In this document: in pieces, positions 30,488 to 36,539 of the stretch
How positions within the stretch are numbered: position 1 is the stretch's first letter
How the letters are laid out: every line of letters starts with the position of its first letter
Source: a virus
Direction: 5' to 3' (one strand)
IMG/VR virus record: IMGVR_UViG_3300017989_000015
Coordinates: 1 to 60,167 of that record
Length of the DNA: 60,167 nucleotides
The notes under the pieces: generated by a model
The model's database searches: none
What the model saw: the letters and a program-made list of their open reading frames with translations, nothing else
What the model was told of the DNA's origin: nothing
Translations under genes and position numbers: made by a program

Positions 30488-30634
30488 TCAAACGACGCGG
30501 GCTGTGTGACGAGTCCCACGTCGTGCAGCTTTTGGGCACATAATTGGACACAATAGAATCCGCTCCGCTTCGCTCGTAGGCTCTTTAGGCCCGGTTACAT
30601 AACACACCTCCTTTTCGAGTATCTCAATCCTCAT
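30488..30634 (-). CDS. Possible 48-residue protein
   Basis: MRIEILEKEVCYVTGPKEP is a plausible protein opening, and the frame then stays open to an Arg-rich end. The ribosome site is weak. An overlapping AAGGAGGTGTGTT-ATG-TAA start-stop element occurs in another frame. The rest of 30475-30708 shows nothing else I can support. Confidence 0.4.
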   Translation of the reverse strand: MRIEILEKEVCYVTGPKEPTSEAERILLCPIMCPKAARRGTRHTARVV

Positions 30635-30708
30635 CTCAGCAATCTCCGTCCCGATGTAGATTCCTGGCCCTCTTCATCATCCTATCGCACGCGATGCGAA
30701 CGTTTGTT

Positions 30709-31377
30709 CTATATTGAGAGCCACAGTGTCTCGATCTTCTCGAAGACTGCCTGCTCGCTAGGCGCCATCTCCTCCTCACGACGGGCAAAGAACGTCCACA
30801 AAATCCCTACCTCACTCGTTGATAGGGTCAGCGTAAACTCCCGCGCCCAGGGTAACGGAGGATAACTAGACGGGAACGCGCCAGCTACTTCTACGACAGG
30901 TTCGATGATGGGCTCTACCTCTACGACTTCTATGGGCTTTGCTTCTGCCTTTGGTGCCTCGATCTGCTCTAGGGACCTGATAGCTACCCTCAGCTCGCCG
31001 GTGTCCCACTGATTGACCTCAGCACGATCTAGCCAACACTCCTGTTCCTCTGGCTCGAACTTTGCTACCAGGACGTGATGCGTCCAATTGAGGCCTTCCC
31101 GTCTCCGCTCTGGCGCGACCTTGGAACATACGCTCTTATAATTCGTCAATGTCTGCACACTATATCCGGTGTCCTCAACCGCCTGGGCGTAGGTCTCTCC
31201 ATAGTGCGCCTCGCCGTAGTTCAAGAGATCTCCCACATAGTAGGGTAGGGCGTTCTGAATCCGGCGCACCTGCTGGAACGTTGTTTCCCACTCTTCAAAG
31301 GATACGCCTTCTCTCATTGTAAGTGAGACCGGAGTCAGTGTAAATAGCTTATCCTTCGACACTAACCAGCCTGTCAT
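30709..31377 (-). CDS. Putative DNA-binding protein of the early region
   Basis: 222 residues from MTGWLVSKDKL, where AAGGAGC precedes the ATG. The N-terminal half has a helical domain (YYVGDLLNYGEAHYGETYAQ then VEDTGYSVQTLTNYKSVCSK) resembling the HTH domain of phage and plasmid replication/partition proteins. A Glu/Pro/Val linker (EVVEVEPIIEPVVEV) leads to a short C-terminal domain. The exact role is unknown. Confidence 0.65.
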   Translation of the reverse strand: MTGWLVSKDKLFTLTPVSLTMREGVSFEEWETTFQQVRRIQNALPYYVGDLLNYGEAHYGETYAQAVEDTGYSVQTLTNYKSVCSKVAPERRREGLNWTHHVLVAKFEPEEQECWLDRAEVNQWDTGELRVAIRSLEQIEAPKAEAKPIEVVEVEPIIEPVVEVAGAFPSSYPPLPWAREFTLTLSTSEVGILWTFFARREEEMAPSEQAVFEKIETLWLSI

Positions 31378-31451
31378 GTTGCTCCTTGCTATCGCGCTCA
31401 CGATGTGCTATTATGAATATGAAGAAGGGCTTATCCGCCCATCTGAACTGT

Positions 31452-31483
31452 AGACGGAGACCGGTCACCTCCGTCTCTTTTTT
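31452..31483 (+). terminator. Intrinsic terminator on the plus strand
   Basis: AGACGGAG pairs with CTCCGTCT, followed by C and six T reading rightwards. On the minus strand there is no U tract. It would stop antisense transcripts from entering the HTH gene, though no plus-strand gene is seen. Confidence 0.7.
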
Positions 31484-31859
31484 ATGCTATGTCTTGATAC
31501 GACTCGCCTCGCCACACGCGCCGAAAAGCTCTCTCGCTGACCTTGGCTAGGTAATCCTGGTAGACCTCCTCCAACGTCTCGCCCTTGCGCTTTCTCGCTC
31601 TAATGGTCTTTACGTCAGACCGTCGCAATTTCGCGCCGTGGGTGAATGTTGGCTGCCTCCAATCTCGTATCTTGTCCAATGGTACGTACATAAATCTGCC
31701 CTCTCGATAGAATGGGATCTTCCCAGTAATCGCCCAGTATCTCACGGTGCTCCAGCTTCTGCCGATCGTCGTTGCTAGTTCGGCCAGATGCGGGTCTCGA
31801 TTATACAGACGAGAGATGGTCGCCAATCGCTCGAACTGCTTGTCAGTAATTTTGTTCAT
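31482..31859 (-). CDS. Helix-turn-helix excisionase/MerR-type protein
   Basis: 125 residues. The N-terminal HTH (LAELATTIGRSWSTVRYWAI) and the wing-like GKIPFYREGRFMYVPLDKI look like an excisionase/MerR DNA-binding fold. The basic C-terminus (KLRRSDVKTIRARKRKGETL) is a second HTH-like region. It follows the 31883-31911 promoter, so it may control early transcription. Confidence 0.75.
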   Translation of the reverse strand: MNKITDKQFERLATISRLYNRDPHLAELATTIGRSWSTVRYWAITGKIPFYREGRFMYVPLDKIRDWRQPTFTHGAKLRRSDVKTIRARKRKGETLEEVYQDYLAKVSERAFRRVWRGESYQDIA

Positions 31860-31882
31860 ACTTCCCTCCTTTCAATAATAGC

Positions 31883-31911
31883 ATTATAACATTATTATCA
31901 TATAATGGCAA
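31883..31911 (-). promoter_or_regulatory. Sigma70-like promoter
   Basis: TTGCCA, 17-nt AT-rich spacer, TATAAT on the minus strand with TG one base upstream of the -10. It overlaps the end of the 320-residue gene. Confidence 0.8.
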
Positions 31912-32860
31912 GCCCAGGAACCCGATAGATTGTGCAGGTCTCACCCTCGATCTCGACCTCAGTAAACCAGGGCGAGTCCTGCGGCTCATAGAGATACGAG
32001 GACTCTATTACATACGGCCCATTGATCGTTACCAAGTGGCCCTCGATCTCGCCATCCTTATCGACGCCAGTGATAGTGAACCATGGGCCGTCTTGGGTCG
32101 CCTGATCCACATGGTAGCACCGATCTATTCCGGGAACCCTCAGCAGGTGCTTCTGATGCCCGCCCTCGAATGCCGCCGCCTGGATCTCCTCACATGCCTT
32201 GGCGATTCTAGCACGCTTCTCGGTCCATTCTTCTTGAACGAGAAGCGTCGCGATCTTCTGTTGAGTGTACTGGCGGATCGTCTTGGCCTCAGCGGGTTCT
32301 GCTAGGGCAAGCCACTGCTGCTGCAAATACTCAATCTCAGCGGCCCTCCACTTGCCCTCAGCCTTAAGTGTACGGAATGCCTCATTCATCATCGCGACCG
32401 CGTTCTGCTGGAGCAGGCTTCTCCGCGTATCACGAGCCTCCTCAATCCAAACGGATCGCGTCGCCAGAAACATCGCCAGGTCGAATGTGTAGCTGCTCGC
32501 CTGCTTCCGGAGCTCTTCCTTCTCATCGCTAGGATTCAGCTTTGTGTGTTCAGAGATCCACCCGACTAGCCAAACGTCGGCCCAGAAAGCAGGCGGCGAT
32601 ACCTGCGCATTCCGGAACTCGACATCAGGCCCGTCACCGCTGTGAGGCCGGAACCGAATCACCGGATTGCCAGATTTTGTCGTCAGCTCATACTCCTCAG
32701 CGAACGCCCGTCCCTCGTCCGTCTCCTTGGTCCAGAGTAGAACCTTTTCAAATACATCTCTAATCACCACCAGCTCTCGCGCCTGACGAGCCTTCCGTTC
32801 CTCTTCATTCACGGCCTTCTTCGCGGCCAGCTGCTTATCCATTACCTGCTGCAATTGCAT
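31898..32860 (-). CDS. Hypothetical protein of the early region
   Basis: 320 residues. It has a long helical N-terminal part and a C-terminal beta-rich domain (GPWFTITGVDKDGEIEGHLV, YVIESSYLYEPQ). I do not recognise it and see no catalytic motif. AGGAGG ribosome site. The upstream 212 bp hold an inverted-repeat cluster and no secure gene. Confidence 0.65.
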   Translation of the reverse strand: MQLQQVMDKQLAAKKAVNEEERKARQARELVVIRDVFEKVLLWTKETDEGRAFAEEYELTTKSGNPVIRFRPHSGDGPDVEFRNAQVSPPAFWADVWLVGWISEHTKLNPSDEKEELRKQASSYTFDLAMFLATRSVWIEEARDTRRSLLQQNAVAMMNEAFRTLKAEGKWRAAEIEYLQQQWLALAEPAEAKTIRQYTQQKIATLLVQEEWTEKRARIAKACEEIQAAAFEGGHQKHLLRVPGIDRCYHVDQATQDGPWFTITGVDKDGEIEGHLVTINGPYVIESSYLYEPQDSPWFTEVEIEGETCTIYRVPGLAII

Positions 32861-32982
32861 ATTGCCTCCTCATAGACTAGCCCAGCCTCTTCACCTGCCT
32901 CAGCTACCGTCACGAATACATCTACCAGCCCGGTCGCTCGATGATACGTCCCATCCTGGAACCGCTCATACTCCTTATAACT

Positions 32983-33055
32983 GGTACGGTACGTGGTATG
33001 AATCTAGATATATCCCAATCTTGCCGTACCGGTCAACCGTACCGGGATATATCTA
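32983..33055. promoter_or_regulatory. Operator or iteron cluster in a 212-bp gene-free gap
   Basis: A perfect 12-bp inverted repeat, TAGATATATCCC (33005-33016) and GGGATATATCTA (33044-33055), brackets two direct copies of CCGTACCGG (33024-33032, 33037-33045). A third copy in reverse (GGTACGG) lies at 32983-32989. A short frame here lacks a normal start codon. It looks like a repressor operator or replication iterons. Confidence 0.65.
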
Positions 33056-33072
33056 TTCCGTGCCACCCATTC

Positions 33073-33447
33073 TTACCACCCGCGCAATTCTTCCATCTCG
33101 GACTCAATATCGGCAACCTTGTCGTAGCACTGCCCGAACAGCTCGATCAAATTGTCTTTCGAGGTACCTGCATCCTCGTCACACGCCAGCCACAACGCTT
33201 CGTTATCCAATTCTTCTGCAATCTGCGCCAGGCGGAGCATCGCATCTACGTATGCTGGGTCGATAAGCTCCAGCGGACTCATCTCCCTCAGCAAGCCTTC
33301 GCCCTCTTCGATCAGGGAGTCGACCTCTTCCTTGCGATCTTCTAGATCAGCGTACCCGCTCTCGGCGCGCCATCGCGCATCTATTTCGTCGTGCGAATCA
33401 CTGATGCTCTGCTCCCAGTCGGCTCCCAATCCTGTGACCTTTGCCAT
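33073..33447 (-). CDS. Acidic helical protein
   Basis: 124 residues, rich in Asp and Glu, mostly helical (LEDRKEEVDSLIEEGEGLLR, LRLAQIAEELDNEA). GGAGGAAT site; the leader carries a GGGGGCC tetraloop hairpin. Could be a DNA-mimic or an interaction protein, but no family is recognised. Confidence 0.65.
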   Translation of the reverse strand: MAKVTGLGADWEQSISDSHDEIDARWRAESGYADLEDRKEEVDSLIEEGEGLLREMSPLELIDPAYVDAMLRLAQIAEELDNEALWLACDEDAGTSKDNLIELFGQCYDKVADIESEMEELRGW

Positions 33448-33473
33448 CTATTCCTCCGCCTTGCTTGTATAGT

Positions 33474-33491
33474 GGGGGCCTTGCGGCCCCC
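33474..33491 (-). repeat. GGGGGCC-tetraloop hairpin, copy 2
   Basis: A 7-bp GGGGGCC/GGCCCCC stem with GCAA loop, between two genes, followed by ACTATACAAGCAAGG which is nearly repeated after copy 3. Confidence 0.8.
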
Positions 33492-33500
33492 TCGTCTGTC

Positions 33501-33701
33501 TCAACTCTGAAATTCATCGTGTCTGTCTCTGTCTCCGCCCAGTTCAGCCCCCTCCAGGTATGCCCCGCGCAGTTCAGCCCCCCCCAGGTCCACCCCGCGC
33601 AGGTCCGCCCAACCCAGTTCAGCTCTGCGGCCTTGCTGTCCATCAGTCTCTAGCCAGACTTTATGCGCCTTCAATACCACGTTCAACTTTTCCTGCTTCA
33701 T
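33501..33701 (-). CDS. Pentapeptide-repeat protein (short)
   Basis: 66 residues with about six A(D/E)LxG(A/V)-type units (AELGWADLRGVDLGGAELRG). Pentapeptide repeats form a right-handed beta-helix that mimics DNA; some inhibit gyrase. This one is very short, so it would need to oligomerise. AGGGAGGACACG leader. Confidence 0.8.
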   Translation of the reverse strand: MKQEKLNVVLKAHKVWLETDGQQGRRAELGWADLRGVDLGGAELRGAYLEGAELGGDRDRHDEFQS

Positions 33702-33725
33702 CGTGTCCTCCCTTGCTTGTGTAAT

Positions 33726-33743
33726 GGGGGCCTTGCGGCCCCC
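33726..33743 (-). repeat. GGGGGCC-tetraloop hairpin, copy 3
   Basis: Same 7-bp stem with GCAA loop as copy 2, again between a stop codon and the next ribosome site. Confidence 0.8.
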
Positions 33744-33749
33744 TACTTC

Positions 33750-34001
33750 CTAATCGACGTGATAACCCACTGTCTCCCAGGCAATCCCATCCGCCGCTGG
33801 TTCGCGCAAGGCGCGGCGTGTACATGCCCGCCATAGCTCGCGCAATCGGCGCTGTTCGTCGCTGGGCGCTGTGTTGTCCTCAATCGCAATAGCCCAGTCC
33901 AGGTCGTCCTGTAGGTCGTGCCGCTCGGCGAATCGCGCCTTTGCTGCTGCCAACCGATCCCCGTCCTCTATTGTTGCCTTCCGAATGATTACCCATGCCA
34001 T
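33750..34001 (-). CDS. Small hypothetical protein
   Basis: 83 residues: a helix (GDRLAAAKARFAERHDLQDD), an acidic middle and an Arg-rich C-terminus. GAGGAGGACACG leader behind the 34043-34071 promoter. Unknown. Confidence 0.65.
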   Translation of the reverse strand: MAWVIIRKATIEDGDRLAAAKARFAERHDLQDDLDWAIAIEDNTAPSDEQRRLRELWRACTRRALREPAADGIAWETVGYHVD

Positions 34002-34042
34002 TTCGTGTCCTCCTCTGTCTGTGTGTCTCTCAACTCTGAATC

Positions 34043-34071
34043 CATTATAACACAGGTTCAGCGATATGTCA
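34043..34071 (-). promoter_or_regulatory. Sigma70 promoter (family member)
   Basis: TTGACA, 17-nt spacer with AACCTGTG, TATAAT. Downstream sequence CAGAGTTGAGAG is a diverged copy of the block shared with 19.19 and 35.16 kb. Confidence 0.88.
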
Positions 34072-34082
34072 AGGCTGTTTTA

Positions 34083-34940
34083 TCAATATGACAAAACTGT
34101 AATACTGTGTTCTATTTTTGTTCTACATAGCGCCATCTCGACCTCGGCGACCATCTGCTCCGCAGTTTCTTGAATCCGGCTCATCGAGGTCTTGAAGAAC
34201 TGCTCCAGCTTATCCTCATCTTGATGTGACCAGAAGGCGAGGTAGGCGAAAGAATATCCCTCAGTCTCGACGCCTAGTAGGTTGGAGACCACATAGGCCA
34301 CCGACTCGGCTTCCAATTCTCTCGCCTCATGCTCGGTATTCCCGTCAGAGTGGAGGCGCATATGAGCCAGCTCGTGGATGAGCGTCTTCATTCTCATTCC
34401 CGTCGAACCTGTCTCATCTAGGACAATGGCCTTCGTCGTATGATCTGCCCAGCCTCTCACGCCAGGGTGGTATGCTGTATCAGTGACTTGCTCGGTCACC
34501 GTATAACCCTCAGCCTCGGCAATCTCCTTCAGTGCGGCCAACTTCTCAGGAACCTCTGTCGCTTGGATCAGGCTCTCGTCTGCTATCTCAGGCAGGTCAT
34601 CGCCGTCTGTCTGACTGATGTCGAATACCGCGACTGATCGGTAATAGGCCACTTGCTCTTTTTCGTCATCCGTCTTCTTTTTGTAGAAGCAGGGAGCCAG
34701 AATGGATAGGCCCTGCTCTCCTTTGCGAACCTGCCGGCCCAGAGATTGCCAGGTTCGGTATCCTGCGACTCTGGTAGCGTCTGGGCTCTGGAGCATAATC
34801 AGCATCAGGTTCTGGAACGAGTAACGGTGGAACCGGCTATAGAAGGATAACCAGCTCTCCCACTTCTCAGTATCGGAGGCGGCTAGTGCCGCACCCTTCT
34901 TTGCCTGCTGGATTAGACTCGCCACTTTGCCCTTGCTCAT
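34083..34940 (-). CDS. ArdC-like antirestriction protein with zincin motif
   Basis: 285 residues. The N-terminal ArdC-type ssDNA-binding domain has FHRYSFQNLMLIMLQSPDAT, then RVAGYRTWQSLGRQVRKGEQ and SILAPCFYKK, the family signature. The C-terminal half holds a zinc-metalloprotease motif, LIHELAHMRLH, plus EAESVAYVVSNLLG, as in ArdC. ArdC protects entering plasmid or phage DNA. It is preceded by a 60-residue gene behind the 35159-35187 promoter, so it is expressed early. Confidence 0.88.
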   Translation of the reverse strand: MSKGKVASLIQQAKKGAALAASDTEKWESWLSFYSRFHRYSFQNLMLIMLQSPDATRVAGYRTWQSLGRQVRKGEQGLSILAPCFYKKKTDDEKEQVAYYRSVAVFDISQTDGDDLPEIADESLIQATEVPEKLAALKEIAEAEGYTVTEQVTDTAYHPGVRGWADHTTKAIVLDETGSTGMRMKTLIHELAHMRLHSDGNTEHEARELEAESVAYVVSNLLGVETEGYSFAYLAFWSHQDEDKLEQFFKTSMSRIQETAEQMVAEVEMALCRTKIEHSITVLSY

Positions 34941-35119
34941 GCGAGCCCTCCTGCGATATAAGCGACCTTCTTCACCTTGCGCTGGCCCTCTGCGCTCTCA
35001 GACCAGTCCTTGCTCGCTAGGCAATACCCGCCTAGTGAACGATCCCAGTAAACGAGCCACTGGTCGCCCGTCATCTCCGCCTTGATATTCGCTCTCTTGA
35101 TTGCTCTACTTTTAGACAT
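34937..35119 (-). CDS. 60-residue basic protein
   Basis: Starts MSKSRAIKRANIKAEMTGDQ, with a GGGAGGC site; later YWDRSLGGYCLASKDWSE, beta-type. It overlaps ArdC by 4 nt. The whole looks like a small phage protein of the DUF type; function unknown. Confidence 0.7.
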   Translation of the reverse strand: MSKSRAIKRANIKAEMTGDQWLVYWDRSLGGYCLASKDWSESAEGQRKVKKVAYIAGGLA

Positions 35120-35158
35120 TTCATGCCTCCCTTGTTTTCGTGTCTCAACTCTATGGAC

Positions 35159-35187
35159 ATTATAACATAGGTTCAGCGACATGTCAA
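35159..35187 (-). promoter_or_regulatory. Sigma70 promoter (family member), first early promoter
   Basis: TTGACA, 17 nt, TATAAT, then GTCCATAGAGTTGAG. It comes right after the end of the late operon and its stem-loop, so it opens the early region. Confidence 0.9.
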
Positions 35188-35203
35188 GAGGCAATTTATA
35201 GCA

Positions 35204-35233
35204 GACCCCCCTCTCAATGGCGAGAGGGGGGTC
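35204..35233 (-). terminator. Late-operon end hairpin
   Basis: GACCCCCCTCTC and GAGAGGGGGGTC pair perfectly (12 bp) around a 6-nt loop just downstream of the last late gene. The T-rich tail is weak, so it may be a less efficient or factor-aided terminator. Confidence 0.65.
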
Positions 35234-35270
35234 ACGGAGGAACCCGAGGCGTCGCAGGCCCCGGCCAAAC

Positions 35271-35627
35271 CTACCGCCTGTCGAGAGCTTCCCGCAGGTG
35301 GTAGCGTTCTACAGGGTTCTCTCCTTTATCGACCTTGCCATGCGCTAGCGTACTTCCAGCAAAGGCCGCTATCGTATAGCCCACCGTGGCGACGAGCCAT
35401 TCTCGCCATGTAGCAGGCGCAGGCATGAACAGCATCCCAATGGCTGCCCAATAGAACGCCTGGACGACGACGAAGGCCAGGACAGCCACCGCTATGCGCT
35501 TGAGCGTGATCTCAAGTTGCGCTGCCCAATAGAACGCTTCCTCCATTTTCTTCCATAGGTACGCCGTCACGATCCCGATTCCCGCTCCTGAGAGCCCCCA
35601 TCCGATCAGCAATTCTTCGAATGTCAT
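35271..35627 (-). CDS. Holin-like membrane protein
   Basis: 118 residues with three hydrophobic segments (GLSGAGIGIVTAYLW, IAVAVLAFVVVQAFYWAAIG, WLVATVGYTIAAFAGSTLA) and a charged C-terminus. Size, topology and place at the end of the late operon fit a class I-type holin. No homology claim is possible. Confidence 0.7.
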   Translation of the reverse strand: MTFEELLIGWGLSGAGIGIVTAYLWKKMEEAFYWAAQLEITLKRIAVAVLAFVVVQAFYWAAIGMLFMPAPATWREWLVATVGYTIAAFAGSTLAHGKVDKGENPVERYHLREALDRR

Positions 35628-35628
35628 G

Positions 35629-35967
35629 CTACTTCCCCTTTCGCTCTTGGCTTATGCGAATGCTCACTATACACATCGCTATTAGCCCAATGTCTATGAT
35701 GATCATGCTCAATATTTGGATTAGCGCCGGCCATAGCGTTACGCTCGCTCGTATCATAATCAGCCATAGCGCAACCGAAGAGTTCCCAACTAACAGAATC
35801 GCCAACGCGAGTGCAAGCCCGAAGAACAGGCTGGCAGTTTGACGTTCCGCTTTCCTGCGAGATCGTCTCATCGTATCAAACGTAACCGATAAGAGAACTC
35901 CCGCTGGCGGAATGCCGATCATACCCAGGACAACGTATCCGAAGCGGATTGCCGTCAACATATTCAT
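35629..35967 (-). CDS. Multi-pass membrane protein of the lysis region
   Basis: 112 residues with about four hydrophobic helices (FGYVVLGMIGIPPAGVLLSV, LFFGLALALAILLVG, LWLIMIRASVTLWPALIQIL, IDIGLIAMCIVSI). ATGA overlap with the upstream gene. Probably a holin or antiholin partner (inference). Confidence 0.7.
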   Translation of the reverse strand: MNMLTAIRFGYVVLGMIGIPPAGVLLSVTFDTMRRSRRKAERQTASLFFGLALALAILLVGNSSVALWLIMIRASVTLWPALIQILSMIIIDIGLIAMCIVSIRISQERKGK

Positions 35968-36281
35968 TTGGGCCGTTCCTGGAGAAGGGCGATTATCCGC
36001 TCCTGCCTCTCGGCAGCGCGCTCTTCGTTTCCAAGTCGCTCGAATGCCGTAGAGTTTCTATCCAGCGCAGCTGCTACTTTCTCCAATATCTCTGCCTGAC
36101 AGGTCTGGATATCCTGGACTAACAGTCGATACGCCTCCAGTTGCTCCTCCTTGTCCTTCGTACGCTCTTTCTTGTGAATCTCTCGGTCTTTCAGCCATAG
36201 CCTCCCCACTATGATTATCCCCACCAGGAGAATCGCAGGGGTTCCGCCTGCTAGCAGTTGCTGAATCAGTGCAAAGTCCAT
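35964..36281 (-). CDS. Single-pass membrane protein with coiled coil
   Basis: 105 residues: one N-terminal membrane helix (GTPAILLVGIIIVGRLWL), then a long charged helix (EQLEAYRLLVQDIQTCQAEI). Its layout suits a spanin-like or holin-accessory protein. GGGGGAG site. Confidence 0.7.
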   Translation of the reverse strand: MDFALIQQLLAGGTPAILLVGIIIVGRLWLKDREIHKKERTKDKEEQLEAYRLLVQDIQTCQAEILEKVAAALDRNSTAFERLGNEERAAERQERIIALLQERPK

Positions 36282-36302
36282 CCTCTCCCCCTCGTCTCTC
36301 CG

Positions 36303-36539
36303 CTAGTCCATGGTCATCCGATCTTGCTCACTAAACCCCAGCTTGTGCAATGGGCTCGCGTCGTTATCAGTCGCTTGGCTCGCTGGTCGAAAGTAACAAT
36401 CTTCCGCCCAGCCTCGAAGCGCTTCTTGGGCATCACTGCCAAAGCCGAAGCAGAACGTCGTATCATCGCTGACGACAATCTGCCCACGTTCATCTCGCAC
36501 AATAGAGAGCTTGATATGGCCAAGGAGTTGATCGCTCAT
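36303..36539 (-). CDS. Small soluble hypothetical protein
   Basis: 78 residues with beta segments (HIKLSIVRDERGQIVVSDDT). ATGA overlap with the large lipoprotein gene. Function unknown. Confidence 0.6.
   Translation of the reverse strand: MSDQLLGHIKLSIVRDERGQIVVSDDTTFCFGFGSDAQEALRGWAEDCYFRPASQATDNDASPLHKLGFSEQDRMTMD

Noticed and set aside
30600-30625. AAGGAGG-ATG-TAA start-stop element
   Set aside because: Could act as a minimal upstream frame, but one chance instance of an optimal site before ATGTAA is not enough to call a feature.
33398-33643. 81-codon minus-strand frame beside the pentapeptide gene
   Set aside because: It is the same repeat read in another frame and runs through the intergenic hairpin; the pentapeptide frame has the better start site.
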